Of a stretch of DNA of 64,000 nucleotides, positions 27,937 to 40,550 are shown one piece after another. Positions within the stretch are counted from its first letter, which is position 1, and each line of letters starts with the position of its first letter. The stretch is taken from contig JACZJT010000052.1 in NCBI GenBank assembly GCA_014860445.1, forward strand, positions 124,001 to 188,000, given 5' to 3'. Below the pieces are notes generated by a model. The model did no database searches and was not told the DNA's origin. It saw nothing but the letters and a program-made list of their open reading frames with translations. The DNA comes from Burkholderiales bacterium (GTDB taxonomy: Bacteria; Pseudomonadota; Gammaproteobacteria; Burkholderiales; SG8-39). The position numbers and the translations under genes are program-made.

Positions 27937-28913
27937 TACTCGAACCTCACGCGCGGATCCACCAGCGTATAGGAAATATCAGTGAGAAGCAGGCCCAGGA
28001 TGTAGAGCGCCGAGCCGATGAACACCATGGAGCGCACCACGGCAAAGTCCTGCGACTGAATCGCTTCGATGGTATAGCTGCCCAGGCCCGGTATCCCGAA
28101 GAACGATTCTGCGATCAGGCTGCCCATGAACAAGAGCGGAATCGCCACCACGGCACCGGTCAGAATCGGAATCAGCGCGTTCCTGAGGATATGGCGAAAA
28201 AACACCACGACTTCGGACAGACCCTTGGCGCGCGCCGTCCTGACGTAATCCTTGCCGACTTCCTCCAGAAAAATCGTTCGATACCAGCGCGCGCCGCTGC
28301 CTATGCCGCCGATCACCCCCACAGCCACCGGCAGCGCCAGGAACTTCAGCGCGTCGAACCCACCCGCATAGCCCGATATCGGCACCAGGTTCCACAGCTT
28401 GGAAATCAGATATTGTCCGCCGATGATGTAGAACAGGCCGGATATCGACATCATGACCACGCACAGCACCACGCCCCAGAAGTCGATATAGGTGGCGCGG
28501 AAGAATGCCATCATCAACGCGAACGTGATCTGCAAGAGCATGCCGACCAGAAACACCGGCACCGCCAAAGCCAGGCTGGGCCACATGCGCGTGCTGATTT
28601 CATAGGCGATGTCGCGCCCGTCGTCCGCGCGGCCGAAGTTGAAACGGAACATTTCCACCGACTTCTCGAAATAAATGGTGTCGGTGAACTTGTGCCTGCC
28701 GGTTGCCGTTCCATCGTACAAAAGCGGCTTGTCGTAGCCGCGCTCTGCCTTCCACTTCGCGATCGCTTCGGGCGTGACATACTTCACGCCGAGTTGCAGG
28801 CGCGCCATGTCGTCGGGCGTGTTCACCTTGAAAAACAGCGCGAAGGTGATCAGATTGACACCGATGAGGATGAAGACTGCGTAGATCGCGCGACGGACGA
28901 TGTAGGCGGACAT
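27936..28913 (-). CDS. ABC importer permease, DppB/YejB-like
   Basis: A 325-residue inner-membrane permease starting MSAYIVRRAIYAVFILIGVNLITFALF, typical of DppB/OppB. The BPD_transp_1 domain includes the coupling motif DYVRTARAKGLSEVVVFFRHILRNALIPI and a GIPGLGSYTIEAIQSQDF segment. The first periplasmic loop carries substrate-path residues. It starts 2 bases after the stop of the binding-protein gene, and an upstream in-frame extension belongs to that gene's shadow. Confidence 0.92.
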   Translation of the reverse strand: MSAYIVRRAIYAVFILIGVNLITFALFFKVNTPDDMARLQLGVKYVTPEAIAKWKAERGYDKPLLYDGTATGRHKFTDTIYFEKSVEMFRFNFGRADDGRDIAYEISTRMWPSLALAVPVFLVGMLLQITFALMMAFFRATYIDFWGVVLCVVMMSISGLFYIIGGQYLISKLWNLVPISGYAGGFDALKFLALPVAVGVIGGIGSGARWYRTIFLEEVGKDYVRTARAKGLSEVVVFFRHILRNALIPILTGAVVAIPLLFMGSLIAESFFGIPGLGSYTIEAIQSQDFAVVRSMVFIGSALYILGLLLTDISYTLVDPRVRFE

Positions 28914-28915
28914 TG

Positions 28916-31087
28916 CTAAGCCTTCGCCAGTTCGCGCGCGCGCCAACTGCGCAGCGCAGGCAGGGTGCCCGCGATCAGCAGTAGCAGCAGCAGCAACGCC
29001 GGCCAGACCACCGGCCGGTTCCATTCGGCGCGTTTCACCTCGCGCAGTGCCGGGTCCAGGCGGTAGAACTTGAGGCCGTTTCGCGCCATCAGATTCGGCT
29101 TCACGTTGTAGAGCCAGGCGTGATACAGGCTGTAGTCTTTCGGATGGTAGGCCCAGACCCAGGGCGCATCCCGGCGTAACACCGCCACCATGCGGTCGAT
29201 GATCGCCTGGCGCTCGGGCCCGTTCTCCATGTTCTTCATCTGCTCGAACAAGCGATCGAACTCGTCGTTGGAATAGTTCGCCTTGTTCTCCCCCCCCAGC
29301 TTCACCGCGCCCTGTGGCCCGTGCAGCAAGAACATGAAATTCTCCGGGTCCGGATAATCAGCGTTCCAGCCCAGGAAGAACATCTGCGTGTTGCCCTTGC
29401 GAATTTTCTCCTGGAAGCGGTTCCAGTCACTGGTGCGAAACTCGAGTTGGACATCGATCTTCTGGAACTGCTTGCGGTACCAGTCCAGGCGCGCCTTGCC
29501 GCCGGGCCCGCCGCCGGTCGTGTCCAGATACAGCACCAGCGGCGCGCCGCTGCCGGCATCGCGTCCGTTTGGATAGCCTGCCTCCGCCAGGAGTTTTTTT
29601 GCCTGCGCTATCGATTTTCTGTGCCAGGCGCCGCCCGTCTTCTCATAGACCGCAGGGTTATAGCCGTCGTCGCCCTCGCGGTAGCCGAAAATGCCCGGCG
29701 GGACCGGACCCTGTCCCGGGACGCCTCGACCATTGGCAAATATGGATATGAATTCTTCGTTGTCGATGGCGATGGAAATCGCCTGGCGCAGCTTGCGCGC
29801 GCGCGCCTGCCGTGCCGCGTCGCCCTGCCCTCCCACGACGGGGTCGAGCCAGTTGAACGAGAGGTAGTAGACCGAGGTCGCAACCGAAGTCTTGAGCCGG
29901 ATGCCGCGCCTCGCCATCTCGGGCGACAGCGCCGCGTCCCCCTCTATGCCGACCCGCACCGCGCTGTCGAAATTGTCGTTGCTGATCCCGGACTGGTCGT
30001 AATAACCCTGCATGAATTTGTTCCAGTACGGAATGCTCTCCTTCTCGCGCGTGAATACGACGGCATCGATGAACGGCGCTGTCTTGCCGGCATCGGCAAG
30101 CAGTCCTTCCGCCGCGTCCTCGGTTTCGCCCGAGGACGGATAGATCTCGCCCCGGAAATTCGGATTGCGGGCGAGCACCATGCGCGCATTCGGATTATTT
30201 TCCGTGAGCATGTACGGGCCGGTGCCCACTGGATACCAGTCGAGACTGAAATTCTTCTCAGCCATGCCGGGCTGGGCGTAGAAACGGTCGGCTTCCGGCG
30301 GCACCGGCGCGAAGAAAGGCATGGCCAGCCAATAGACGAACTGCGGGTACCTGCCGCGCACCTTGATGCGATAGGTGTAACGATCCACGACCTGGACGCC
30401 GGCGATCTCGTGCTTTGCAAGACTGGGCCAGATCTGCGGCTTAACCCCGGGTTGCGCCGGCTGCAGCGCCTTGTCCTCCTGCTCGATCAGTGCCGCATAC
30501 TCCTTCAGGCCGACAATGTACCCGCTCATATGCCCGAGGATGGGCGAGTGTATGCGCGGATGCGCAAGGCGTTTGATCTGGTAGACATAGTCCGCCGCGA
30601 CCAGTTCGCGGCTTCCGCTCGCTGGAAAATCCGCGATGCCGAATTTATCGCGCAAATCGTCCGGCTTGAGATTCAGATACAGGCTGCGGCCGGCCGCATC
30701 CTTCGCAAACGCGGGATGTGGCTGATAAAGAATGCCGGGCTTGATGCGTATCTCGTAGACGCTGTAGTCAACCTCTGCCGCGCTGGCCGGCAGTTCCTTG
30801 CCGCTGCTGTCGAAATAGCGCGGGCTGGGAATATCGGCCGCAGTCGCCGGAATCAGTGTGTAGGGCCGCTTGAGATAGTGATACTGCAGCGGCGGCTCGT
30901 ACACCTGCGCGATAAAATCGTGCTCGTCCGAAGCGTAGGCTTGCGCGGGATCGAGATGCTTGGGACGCTCGGAAAAGGAAGCGTAGAGGATATTCTTGCC
31001 GGACTGGCTCGCAGGATAAGGATCGTTCCACACTTTGCCGCAGCCGGCGAGCAGGAGCAGACAAGCAAGCACTGTGTGCAAACGCAT
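28916..31087 (-). CDS. Solute-binding lipoprotein family 5 with C-terminal membrane helix
   Basis: A 723-residue extracytoplasmic binding protein. Lipoprotein signal with lipobox LLAGC, then a full SBP_bac_5 domain: FSERPKHLDPAQAYASDE, WYPVGTGPYMLTENNPNARMVLARNP and NADYPDPENFMFLLHG. It is longer than usual (DppA/OppA about 530 residues). Unusually, the C-terminus has a strong hydrophobic helix PVVWPALLLLLLLIAGTLPAL followed by RSWRARELAKA, so it may be anchored at both ends. It starts a four-gene importer operon, divergent from fabI. Likely substrates are peptides or peptide-like compounds, by family only. Confidence 0.9.
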   Translation of the reverse strand: MRLHTVLACLLLLAGCGKVWNDPYPASQSGKNILYASFSERPKHLDPAQAYASDEHDFIAQVYEPPLQYHYLKRPYTLIPATAADIPSPRYFDSSGKELPASAAEVDYSVYEIRIKPGILYQPHPAFAKDAAGRSLYLNLKPDDLRDKFGIADFPASGSRELVAADYVYQIKRLAHPRIHSPILGHMSGYIVGLKEYAALIEQEDKALQPAQPGVKPQIWPSLAKHEIAGVQVVDRYTYRIKVRGRYPQFVYWLAMPFFAPVPPEADRFYAQPGMAEKNFSLDWYPVGTGPYMLTENNPNARMVLARNPNFRGEIYPSSGETEDAAEGLLADAGKTAPFIDAVVFTREKESIPYWNKFMQGYYDQSGISNDNFDSAVRVGIEGDAALSPEMARRGIRLKTSVATSVYYLSFNWLDPVVGGQGDAARQARARKLRQAISIAIDNEEFISIFANGRGVPGQGPVPPGIFGYREGDDGYNPAVYEKTGGAWHRKSIAQAKKLLAEAGYPNGRDAGSGAPLVLYLDTTGGGPGGKARLDWYRKQFQKIDVQLEFRTSDWNRFQEKIRKGNTQMFFLGWNADYPDPENFMFLLHGPQGAVKLGGENKANYSNDEFDRLFEQMKNMENGPERQAIIDRMVAVLRRDAPWVWAYHPKDYSLYHAWLYNVKPNLMARNGLKFYRLDPALREVKRAEWNRPVVWPALLLLLLLIAGTLPALRSWRARELAKA

Positions 31088-31160
31088 CGCGGGAGTTTAA
31101 CGGAACGCGCAAGCAGCGTCACGCCGGTATAATTCCATGGTCATTTGCTCTGGAGTCGCC

Positions 31161-31949
31161 ATGGGTTTTCTCGCAGGAAAGCGTATTCTCATCACCGGTT
31201 TGCTCAGCAACCGTTCGATCGCCCATGGCGTCGCCGGCGCCTGTCGCCGCGAAGGCGCCGAACTCGCGTTCACCTATCAGAACGAGCGCTTCAAGGAGCG
31301 CGTCACCAAGATGGCTGCCGAATTCGGCAGCGAATTGGTATTTCCATGCGACGTGGCCAGCGACGCGGAGATCACCGGCCTGTTCGCCGAACTGGGCAAA
31401 CACTGGGACGGTCTGGAAGGGCTGGTCCACTCCATCGCCTACGCGCCGCGCGAAGCGATCGAAGGCGATTTTCTCGAAGGGATCACGCGCGAAGCGTTCC
31501 ACATCGCACACGACGTATCCAGCTACAGCTTCGCCGCGCTCGCAAAGGCGGCGCTGCCGATGATGCAGGGTCGGCAGGCGGCGCTATTGACTCTGAGCTA
31601 CCTTGGCGCGGTACGCACCATGCCGAACTACAATGTGATGGGTCTGGCCAAGGCCAGTCTGGAGGCGGCGGTGCGCTATATGGCCGCGAGCCTCGGACCG
31701 AAAGGCATACGCGTGAATGCGGTTTCCGCGGGGCCGATCAAGACGCTCGCGGCGTCGGGAATCGCCAGCTTCGGAAAGCTGCTCGCCTACAACGCCAAGC
31801 AGGCGCCGCTGCGGCGCAATGTCACCACTGAAGAAGTCGGAAATGCCGCCGCATTCCTGTGCAGTGACCTGGCCAGCGGCATCACCGGCGAGGTGACCTA
31901 CGTCGACGGCGGATTCAACACCACCGCGCTGGGAACAACGGACATCTGA
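31161..31949 (+). CDS. fabI: Enoyl-[acyl-carrier-protein] reductase (NADH)
   Basis: A 262-residue short-chain dehydrogenase performing the last reduction of each fatty-acid elongation round. It has the FabI-specific N-terminus [24 protein letters not shown], the NAD segment [26 protein letters not shown], the catalytic Tyr-Lys pair in [18 protein letters not shown], and a C-terminal [13 protein letters not shown] lies 6 nt before the ATG. It is convergent with ppiD. Confidence 0.96.
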   Translation: MGFLAGKRILITGLLSNRSIAHGVAGACRREGAELAFTYQNERFKERVTKMAAEFGSELVFPCDVASDAEITGLFAELGKHWDGLEGLVHSIAYAPREAIEGDFLEGITREAFHIAHDVSSYSFAALAKAALPMMQGRQAALLTLSYLGAVRTMPNYNVMGLAKASLEAAVRYMAASLGPKGIRVNAVSAGPIKTLAASGIASFGKLLAYNAKQAPLRRNVTTEEVGNAAAFLCSDLASGITGEVTYVDGGFNTTALGTTDI

Positions 31950-31998
31950 CTTCGAAGCCTAGACAATCCGGCGATGCGCGCGTTTGCCGCCGGGCGCG

Positions 31999-33897
31999 CT
32001 AGCCGCCTTTCTTCTCCAGATTGGAGCGGTTGATTTCTATCTTGGCAGCAGCCCTGAGACTCTCGATATAGGCCGCCGAACCCTCCTGCGCTGCCTGCCG
32101 CTCAAGCTGCGCCTGTATCTCCTTTCTATGCGCGGCATCCGGCGGCGGCGCGTCGATCACGCGTGATATCCGGTAGAGGCCATAGCCCTGGTCGCGCAGT
32201 TCCACGCCCACATAGACCGGCAGCTTGCTGACGTCCGCACGGAATATCGCCTTCAGGCCGTCCGGATGCACCGCCGGCTTTCCTTGACGGCTCACCGTCT
32301 TGGCTGCGCTCCATTTCAATCCGGCGTCTTTTCCCTGCTGCAGTTCGGCATACTTGGCCGCCCCGCTCTTCAGCGCCAGATCCATTGCTTCCTGGTCGGT
32401 CAACTTCTTCGCGATCTCCGCCTTCACTTCGTCCAGCGGTCTGGGCGCGGCAGGTTTGTGCTCGATGATGCGCGCGACGATCAGCGTATCCGGGCCGGCA
32501 TCCACCACCTCGGTATTGCGCTTGTTCTTGAGCGAATCCGGCGAGAACAGGGCATCCAGTATTTTCTGGTTATTGAGGGCGCCGGCAGCTGCATTTGCCT
32601 CGCGCGTGACCCATCCGGACTTCTGCAGTTTCAGCTTGAATTTGTCCGCAACCGGTTGCAGGGTGTCCGGCTGCTCGTAGGCGAGATTGCTGAAGGTTTC
32701 CGCAGCCTCCGCAAATTTCTTGCCCATGCGCTGCCGCTTCAACTCCTTTTCGATATCGGCGCGCATCGTCTGAAAATCCCCTACCGCGGGCGGTGCAGTG
32801 ATCAGAATATGGCTGGCCTGACGCTCTTCGGGCTCGCCGTTCTTGGCCGGCTTGATCCCGGTCAGCTTGATGATGTGGAAACCGAAACTGGACTCGACGA
32901 TGCCGCTCATCTGCCCCTGATTGAGTTTGAACACCGCATCCTCGAACGGCTTCACCATTGCGCCGCGCGCGAAATAGCCGAGGTCGCCGCCATTGTCTTT
33001 GGAGCCGGGGTCCTGCGAATACTGCTTGGCCAGTTCGCCGAATTTCGCCGGTGCGGCGCGCAGTTGCGCGAGCAGTTCCTCGGCCTTCTTCTTCGCGGCG
33101 GCGCGCTCCTCGAATTTCGGGAGCACTTTGCTGTCGTACAGACTGCGCGCGTCCGCCTCGCTCACCGTTTCCAGGGCGGCCAGCGTGTCCACATTGAGCA
33201 CCGCAAACTCGGCGCGCACCTGCTCGGGCACCACGAATTCGCCAGGATGCTTGTCGTAGTAGGCCTGGACTGCGTCCGGCGCCAGTTTGACCTGGCTCGC
33301 AAACTGCTCGATCGACAGCACCGCTTCGGACACTTCCCGCTCCTGCCCCTGAATGGCCAGAATCCGCTCTGCCAGTGATTTGCTTACCAGGCTGGAATCG
33401 GCCACCGCGCCGTTCAATTGCTGCAGTTCGACGTCCCTGCGCAGCCTGGACTCGAATACCACGTCATTCATTCCCTGCGCTCGTAGCATGGCGTCATATC
33501 GCGCCTTGGAAAACTGGCCGTTTTCCTGAAATGCCGGGAGCGCGATGATGATCTCGCGCAACTGTGCGTCCGTCACCACCAGATTGCTTCGTATCGCGTG
33601 CACTGCGAGCAGGCGCTGCTGGATCAATTGATCGAGGAGTTCGGCCCGCTGCTCCGGCGTATCCAGCAACGTAGCGTCGAAATTGCTGCCCAGCAGCGCG
33701 CGCAGACGATCCTGCTGGTCACGCTGTGCGCGGCTGAAATCCTGCAGCGTGATCTTCTGGCCCGCGACTTCCGCGAGATCCTGCGCCGTGCTTGCGCCGC
33801 GCCGGTATGAATCAACGCCCCAGAACGCGAACGGCAACACCATGAGCGCCAGAAGCACCTGCACCAGCCTTTTGTTCTTGTGTATCAGATCAAACAT
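31999..33897 (-). CDS. ppiD: Periplasmic folding chaperone PpiD (SurA-N/parvulin)
   Basis: A 632-residue inner-membrane-anchored chaperone of the envelope. A short cytoplasmic start MFDLIHKNKRLVQ is followed by one membrane helix (VLLALMVLPFAFWGV), a SurA-like N-terminal domain, and a parvulin domain (about 225-360) with AKQYSQDPGSKDNGGDLGYFARGAMVKPFEDAVF and SFGFHIIKLTGI. The long C-terminal domain is chaperone-like. It lies directly downstream of the tRNA pair and their terminator. It helps outer-membrane and secreted proteins leaving the Sec channel. Confidence 0.94.
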   Translation of the reverse strand: MFDLIHKNKRLVQVLLALMVLPFAFWGVDSYRRGASTAQDLAEVAGQKITLQDFSRAQRDQQDRLRALLGSNFDATLLDTPEQRAELLDQLIQQRLLAVHAIRSNLVVTDAQLREIIIALPAFQENGQFSKARYDAMLRAQGMNDVVFESRLRRDVELQQLNGAVADSSLVSKSLAERILAIQGQEREVSEAVLSIEQFASQVKLAPDAVQAYYDKHPGEFVVPEQVRAEFAVLNVDTLAALETVSEADARSLYDSKVLPKFEERAAAKKKAEELLAQLRAAPAKFGELAKQYSQDPGSKDNGGDLGYFARGAMVKPFEDAVFKLNQGQMSGIVESSFGFHIIKLTGIKPAKNGEPEERQASHILITAPPAVGDFQTMRADIEKELKRQRMGKKFAEAAETFSNLAYEQPDTLQPVADKFKLKLQKSGWVTREANAAAGALNNQKILDALFSPDSLKNKRNTEVVDAGPDTLIVARIIEHKPAAPRPLDEVKAEIAKKLTDQEAMDLALKSGAAKYAELQQGKDAGLKWSAAKTVSRQGKPAVHPDGLKAIFRADVSKLPVYVGVELRDQGYGLYRISRVIDAPPPDAAHRKEIQAQLERQAAQEGSAAYIESLRAAAKIEINRSNLEKKGG

Positions 33898-33914
33898 GAA
33901 ATTACGCTCTCAAG

Positions 33915-33945
33915 TAAAAAAGGCGAACCCTGTCTGGGTTCGCCT
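33915..33945 (-). terminator. Intrinsic terminator of the tRNA-Val/tRNA-Asp transcript
   Basis: On the minus strand a perfect 10-bp stem AGGCGAACCC/GGGTTCGCCT with a 5-base loop is followed by six T. It lies 9 bases after the CCA end of tRNA-Asp and before the ppiD start, so it should end tRNA transcription and shield ppiD. Confidence 0.85.
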
Positions 33946-33953
33946 TTCGTTGT

Positions 33954-34030
33954 TGGCGGAGTGGACGGGACTCGAACCCGCGACCTCTGCCGTGACAGGG
34001 CAGCATTCTAACCAACTGAACTACCACTCC
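33954..34030 (-). tRNA. tRNA-Asp (GTC)
   Basis: 77 bases including encoded CCA. Acceptor GGAGTGG pairs with CCACTCC. The D-arm reads TAGTTCAGTTGGTTAGA. The anticodon stem CTGCC/GGCAG holds loop CTGTCAC (anticodon GTC), and the T-arm reads GCGGGTTCGAGTCCCGT. The second of two tandem tRNAs. Confidence 0.97.
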
Positions 34031-34047
34031 AGCAATACGGAACACCC

Positions 34048-34123
34048 TGGTGGGTGCTGAGAGGCTCGAACTCCCGACATTCGCCGTGTAAAGGCGACGC
34101 TCTACCAACTGAGCTAAGCACCC
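34048..34123 (-). tRNA. tRNA-Val (TAC)
   Basis: 76 bases including encoded CCA. Acceptor GGGTGCT pairs with AGCACCC. D-arm TAGCTCAGTTGGTAGAGC, anticodon loop TTTACAC (TAC) on stem TCGCC/GGCGA, T-arm GGGAGTTCGAGCCTCTC. It precedes tRNA-Asp by 17 bases on the same transcript and follows hupB. Confidence 0.97.
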
Positions 34124-34168
34124 TCTTGGACAGATTGATACGCGGGGCGCTCTGGTCCAAAAAGGGCG

Positions 34169-34441
34169 TCAGTTTAACGCATCTTTCAGCGCTTTACCAG
34201 CGCGGAATTTGGGAACACGAGCCGCTTTGATCTTGATGCTCGCGCCGGTGCGCGGATTGCGTCCGTTGCGTGCCGCGCGCTTGCCAACGTAGAACGTTCC
34301 AAACCCGACCAGCGTCACCATGCCGCCTTTTTTCATCGCAGTCTTGATCGCCGTTACGGTCGCGTCCAGCGCACGACCCGCCGCAGCCTTGGATACGTCC
34401 GCGGACTTCGCGATTTGATCAATCATTTCGGATTTGTTCAC
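34169..34441 (-). CDS. hupB: DNA-binding protein HU-beta
   Basis: A 90-residue nucleoid protein. N-terminal dimer helices [27 protein letters not shown], signature [21 protein letters not shown], and the DNA-binding arm with the Pro-containing tip [28 protein letters not shown]. The length is canonical. It lies downstream of lon in the conserved order lon-hupB-(tRNAs)-ppiD and has its own good promoter. Confidence 0.97.
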   Translation of the reverse strand: MNKSEMIDQIAKSADVSKAAAGRALDATVTAIKTAMKKGGMVTLVGFGTFYVGKRAARNGRNPRTGASIKIKAARVPKFRAGKALKDALN

Positions 34442-34542
34442 GTTGAACCCCCTGTTCGTGTTTGGTGGAATTTTGCGATGAAAAATGAGATCTGGAGAAA
34501 TGGCAATGGCGGCCAGCGTGAACTTGCGCCCGCTATGTGATT

Positions 34543-34572
34543 GTTATAGCAAGCGCCATTCACGCATGTCAA
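34543..34572 (-). promoter_or_regulatory. Sigma-70 promoter of hupB
   Basis: On the minus strand TTGACA (34572-34567), 18-base spacer, TATAAC (34548-34543). It sits between lon and hupB, about 100 bases before the hupB ATG. A perfect -35 and near-perfect -10 fit the abundance of HU. Confidence 0.82.
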
Positions 34573-34600
34573 GTGCTTTTCCGCAGCATTCGATCCGTGC

Positions 34601-37012
<2,412 letters not shown>

Positions 37013-37042
37013 GGCTATACCTCAGCAGGACGTGTTATTGGT

Positions 37043-37070
37043 AGATGGGGACGGGGGACATAAGTTCAAC
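37043..37070 (-). promoter_or_regulatory. Candidate sigma-32 (heat shock) promoter of lon
   Basis: On the minus strand GTTGAAC, a 13-base spacer, then CCCCATCT. This is close to the RpoH consensus CTTGAAA / CCCCATNT with normal spacing. It lies 31-58 bases before the lon ATG, in the short gap after clpX. Confidence 0.72.
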
Positions 37071-37083
37071 CCCGCCGGCGTCC

Positions 37084-38352
37084 TCAGGAAAGAGAACCTG
37101 CGACCTTGGGCGGGTCGGAATAGATCAGCAGCGGCTTGCCCTCGCCAAGGACAGTCGGCTCGTCGATGACCACTTTGCTGACATTTTCCATGGTCGGCAG
37201 TTCATACATCGTGTCGAGCAGCACCTGCTCGATAATCGAGCGCAAACCGCGGGCTCCGGTCTTGCGCGCAAGCGCTTTCTGCGCAATGGCCGAAAGCGCC
37301 GGAAGGCGCACTTCCAGTTCCGCCCCTTCCATTTCGAAGAGGCGCTGGTACTGCTTGATCAGCGCGTTCTTAGGTGTCGTAAGAATTTGAATCAGCGCCG
37401 CCTCGTCCAGTTCTTCGAGCGTCGCGATCACCGGCATGCGTCCTACGAATTCTGGAATCAGGCCGTATTTGATCAGATCTTCCGGTTCCACCGCGCGCAG
37501 CACCGCGGTGATGTCCTTGCTGTCCTTGAGACTGCGCACCTCGGCTCCGAAGCCGATGCCGCTCTTCTCCGAGCGGTTGCGGATGATTTTCTCGAGGCCG
37601 TCGAAAGCGCCGCCGCAGACGAACAGGATATTGGTCGTATCCACCTGCACAAAATCCTGATTGGGATGCTTGCGCCCGCCCTGCGGCGGCACCGAGGCGA
37701 CCGTCCCCTCAATCAGTTTCAACAGCGCCTGCTGCACGCCCTCCCCCGACACGTCGCGGGTAATCGAGGGGTTGTCCGATTTCCTCGAAATCTTGTCGAT
37801 CTCGTCGATGTAGACGATGCCGCGCTTGGCTTTATCCACGTCGTAATCGCAGTTCTGCAGCAATTTCTGGATGATGTTCTCGACATCCTCGCCAACGTAA
37901 CCCGCCTCGGTCAGTGTGGTCGCGTCGGCGATCACAAACGGCACGTTCAGCAACCGCGCCAGCGTCTGCGCGAGCAGGGTCTTGCCGGAACCCGTCGGTC
38001 CGATCAGCAGAATATTGGACTTCGACAGTTCGATCTCATCGCTTTTCGACAGGTGTTTGAGCCGCTTGTAGTGGTTGTACACCGCGACTGAAAGGATCCG
38101 TTTTGCCGATCCCTGTCCGATTACGTATTCGTCGAGGATGTCGCAAATTTCCTTCGGAGTCGGCAGATCTGACTTGGTCGTCTTGCCCGACTTGTCGGTA
38201 CTGGTTTCCTCGCGAATGATGTCATTGCACAGTTCGATGCATTCGTCGCAGATGAAGACCGAAGGCCCGGCGATAAGCTTCCTTACCTCGTGCTGGCTCT
38301 TGCCGCAGAAGGAACAGTAGAGGAGCTTTTCACCGGTGGTTTTCTCGGTCAT
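37084..38352 (-). CDS. clpX: ATP-dependent Clp protease ATP-binding subunit ClpX
   Basis: A 422-residue AAA+ unfoldase that feeds ClpP. The N-terminal zinc domain has four cysteines ([14 protein letters not shown]...[10 protein letters not shown]). Walker [13 protein letters not shown], pore motif [10 protein letters not shown], Walker [11 protein letters not shown], the ClpP-contact loop and the arginine-rich RKH-type segment are recognisable. It starts 7 bases after clpP ends. Confidence 0.97.
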   Translation of the reverse strand: MTEKTTGEKLLYCSFCGKSQHEVRKLIAGPSVFICDECIELCNDIIREETSTDKSGKTTKSDLPTPKEICDILDEYVIGQGSAKRILSVAVYNHYKRLKHLSKSDEIELSKSNILLIGPTGSGKTLLAQTLARLLNVPFVIADATTLTEAGYVGEDVENIIQKLLQNCDYDVDKAKRGIVYIDEIDKISRKSDNPSITRDVSGEGVQQALLKLIEGTVASVPPQGGRKHPNQDFVQVDTTNILFVCGGAFDGLEKIIRNRSEKSGIGFGAEVRSLKDSKDITAVLRAVEPEDLIKYGLIPEFVGRMPVIATLEELDEAALIQILTTPKNALIKQYQRLFEMEGAELEVRLPALSAIAQKALARKTGARGLRSIIEQVLLDTMYELPTMENVSKVVIDEPTVLGEGKPLLIYSDPPKVAGSLS

Positions 38353-38359
38353 TGATGCC

Positions 38360-39031
38360 TCATTTTTGTGCGTCGGCGCGGTTGCTCAGTACATTGTCCA
38401 CCAAACCGTACTTTACCGCTTCTTCCGCAGACATGAAGTTGTCCCGGTCGGTGTCGTGCGCGATGGTCTCGACGCTCTTGCCGGTATGCAGCGCCAGCAT
38501 CTCGTTCAAGCGGCCGCGCAGATACAGAATTTCCTTCGCGTGAATCTCGATGTCCGACGCCTGCCCCTGGAAACCGCCCATCGGCTGATGGATCATGATG
38601 CGCGAATTGGGCAGGCAAAAACGCTTGCCCTTGGTCCCCGCTGCGAGCAGAAATGAGCCCATGCTCGCGGCCTGCCCCACGCACAGCGTACTGACATCGG
38701 GTTTGATGAACTGCATGGTGTCGTATATGGCGAGTCCGGCTGAGACCGAGCCGCCCGGCGAATTGATGTAGAAAGAGATGTCCTTGTCGGGATTTTCCGA
38801 CTCCAGGAACAATAGTTGCGCGACGATCAGGTTGGCGGTCATCTCGTTCACCACGCCAACCAGGAAAACGACCCGCTCCTTGAGCAGCCGCGAGTAGATA
38901 TCGTAGGCGCGCTCGCCGCGACCGCTCTGCTCAATGACCATGGGAATCAGGCCCAGGCCCTGCGGTCCCTGCAATTCAGCCTGCGGCTGCGTCCATCCCG
39001 CCATTTGCGGCTTCCAGCCCGGCTGCATCAT
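38360..39031 (-). CDS. clpP: ATP-dependent Clp protease proteolytic subunit ClpP
   Basis: A 223-residue serine protease subunit. Catalytic Ser in [14 protein letters not shown], His in [11 protein letters not shown], Asp in [14 protein letters not shown]. The N-terminal extension ([20 protein letters not shown]) is longer than in E. coli and may include a processed propeptide. The ATG overlaps the tig stop, and the true start may be a few codons downstream. Confidence 0.96.
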   Translation of the reverse strand: MMQPGWKPQMAGWTQPQAELQGPQGLGLIPMVIEQSGRGERAYDIYSRLLKERVVFLVGVVNEMTANLIVAQLLFLESENPDKDISFYINSPGGSVSAGLAIYDTMQFIKPDVSTLCVGQAASMGSFLLAAGTKGKRFCLPNSRIMIHQPMGGFQGQASDIEIHAKEILYLRGRLNEMLALHTGKSVETIAHDTDRDNFMSAEEAVKYGLVDNVLSNRADAQK

Positions 39032-40338
39032 GCCGATTTCCCCATAAATTCATCGAAATTCACCGCTTTGTCCTCCACCTTGGCCTGCGAGAGCACCCAA
39101 GTGACGACATTGTCTTCCAGCGCCAGACTCTCCATCTCGGACAAGCGCTGCGGCTGTGAATAAAGCCATTTTACCACCTCATCCGGCTGCTCGTAGCTCT
39201 CGGCCTGCTCCTGCACCAGTGCGCGCACCTGCTCCGGCTTGGCGGAAAGTCCGTGCACTTTGACCAATTCTGCGATGATCAAGCCCAGGGACACGCGCCG
39301 TTGCGCCTGCTGCTCGAACATCTCCGGGCCTATGGGCAACTGCTCCATTTTCATGCCGCGCGCTTCCAGGTCGGCCCGCGTAGTCTGCACCAGATGCTGC
39401 GTTTCCATCTCGATCAATGCCTTGGGCAAATCGATCTTGGTGGCATCCAGCAGTATCTGCATCGCCTTATTTTTGATATCGGCCTGGGTGCGCTTCTTCA
39501 CTTCGCGCTCGATATTCGCCTTGATCTCCGCACGCATCTTGCCCAGGTCGCCGTCACTGACGCCCAGCGAACGCGCGAATTCGGCGTCGACTTCGGGAAG
39601 GTGCGCCTCCTCCACTTTCTTGATCGTCAACTCGAAACTCGCAGTCTTTCCCGCCACGTCCTTGCCGTGATAATCCGCCGGAAATGTCAGATCGAAAGTC
39701 TTGCTCGCGCCGACCGCCAGACCTAGGGCGTTGGCCTCAAATTCCGGCAGCATCTGCTTTTCGCCCAATACAAAGACAAAATCGCTGGCCTTTCCGCCCG
39801 CAAATTCCACGCCGTCGATCTTGCCCAGAAAATCTGCCGTCACCCGATCGCCCGACGCGACCGGCCGCTCCACATCGTGAAAATGCTGGCGTTGCTTGCG
39901 CAGGACTTCCATGGTCTTGTCGACCTCCGCGTCACCCACCGTGAGCGCGGCACGCTCGAGCTTGCTCTCGCGTATGTCGCCCAAAACCACGTCAGGATAG
40001 ATCTCGAAAGTCGCGCTGAATTCGAAATTCTTGGCGTCGGCCTCGCCTGTTTTCGGTTCGATTCGCGGGTAGCCGGCCACCTTGAGGTTCTGCTCGCGCA
40101 CCGCATCGCTGAAGGCCTTTTGCACTGCGTCGCCGATGACCTCGGAACGCACCTGCGGTCCGTACTGCTGGGCCACCAGTTTAAGCGGCACCTTGCCTGG
40201 CCGGAAACCCGCCATGCGCAAGGTTTTCGAAAGCTTTTTCAGACGCTCGTCGACTTGTTTTTCGATATCCTCAACCGGAACCGTCATGCTCAGGCGACGC
40301 TCAAGCGAGCCCAGGTTTTCCAAACTTGTTTGCATCAA
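39028..40338 (-). CDS. tig: Trigger factor (ribosome-associated chaperone)
   Basis: A 436-residue chaperone with peptidyl-prolyl isomerase activity. The N-terminal ribosome-binding domain shows the signature [17 protein letters not shown]. The FKBP-type domain begins near residue 165 ([24 protein letters not shown]), and the helical C-terminal arm domains are complete. It heads the conserved tig-clpP-clpX-lon group. Confidence 0.96.
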   Translation of the reverse strand: MMQTSLENLGSLERRLSMTVPVEDIEKQVDERLKKLSKTLRMAGFRPGKVPLKLVAQQYGPQVRSEVIGDAVQKAFSDAVREQNLKVAGYPRIEPKTGEADAKNFEFSATFEIYPDVVLGDIRESKLERAALTVGDAEVDKTMEVLRKQRQHFHDVERPVASGDRVTADFLGKIDGVEFAGGKASDFVFVLGEKQMLPEFEANALGLAVGASKTFDLTFPADYHGKDVAGKTASFELTIKKVEEAHLPEVDAEFARSLGVSDGDLGKMRAEIKANIEREVKKRTQADIKNKAMQILLDATKIDLPKALIEMETQHLVQTTRADLEARGMKMEQLPIGPEMFEQQAQRRVSLGLIIAELVKVHGLSAKPEQVRALVQEQAESYEQPDEVVKWLYSQPQRLSEMESLALEDNVVTWVLSQAKVEDKAVNFDEFMGKSA

Positions 40339-40425
40339 TCAAATTCCCTCAAAGTCCGCATCTAAACCGGGGAATCGAAAGGAAGCTCTGCTCTTTTCGT
40401 CACCCACTCATGAAACTGCATGGCA

Positions 40426-40510
40426 TGGTGCCCAGGAAGGGACTCGAACCCCCACACCTTGCGGCGGCAGGACCTAAACCTGCTGCGTCTACCAATTCCG
40501 CCACCTGGGC
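40426..40510 (-). tRNA. tRNA-Leu (TAG)
   Basis: 85 bases including CCA. Acceptor GCCCAGG pairs with CCTGGGC. D-arm TGGCGGAATTGGTAGAC, anticodon loop TTTAGGT (TAG) on stem GCAGG/CCTGC, a long class II variable arm CCGCCGCAAGGTG, and T-arm GGGGGTTCGAGTCCCTT. It lies upstream of tig on the same strand. Confidence 0.96.
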
Positions 40511-40550
40511 GCTTCACTGGCGGATACTACCGAAAAAATAAACGCGTATT

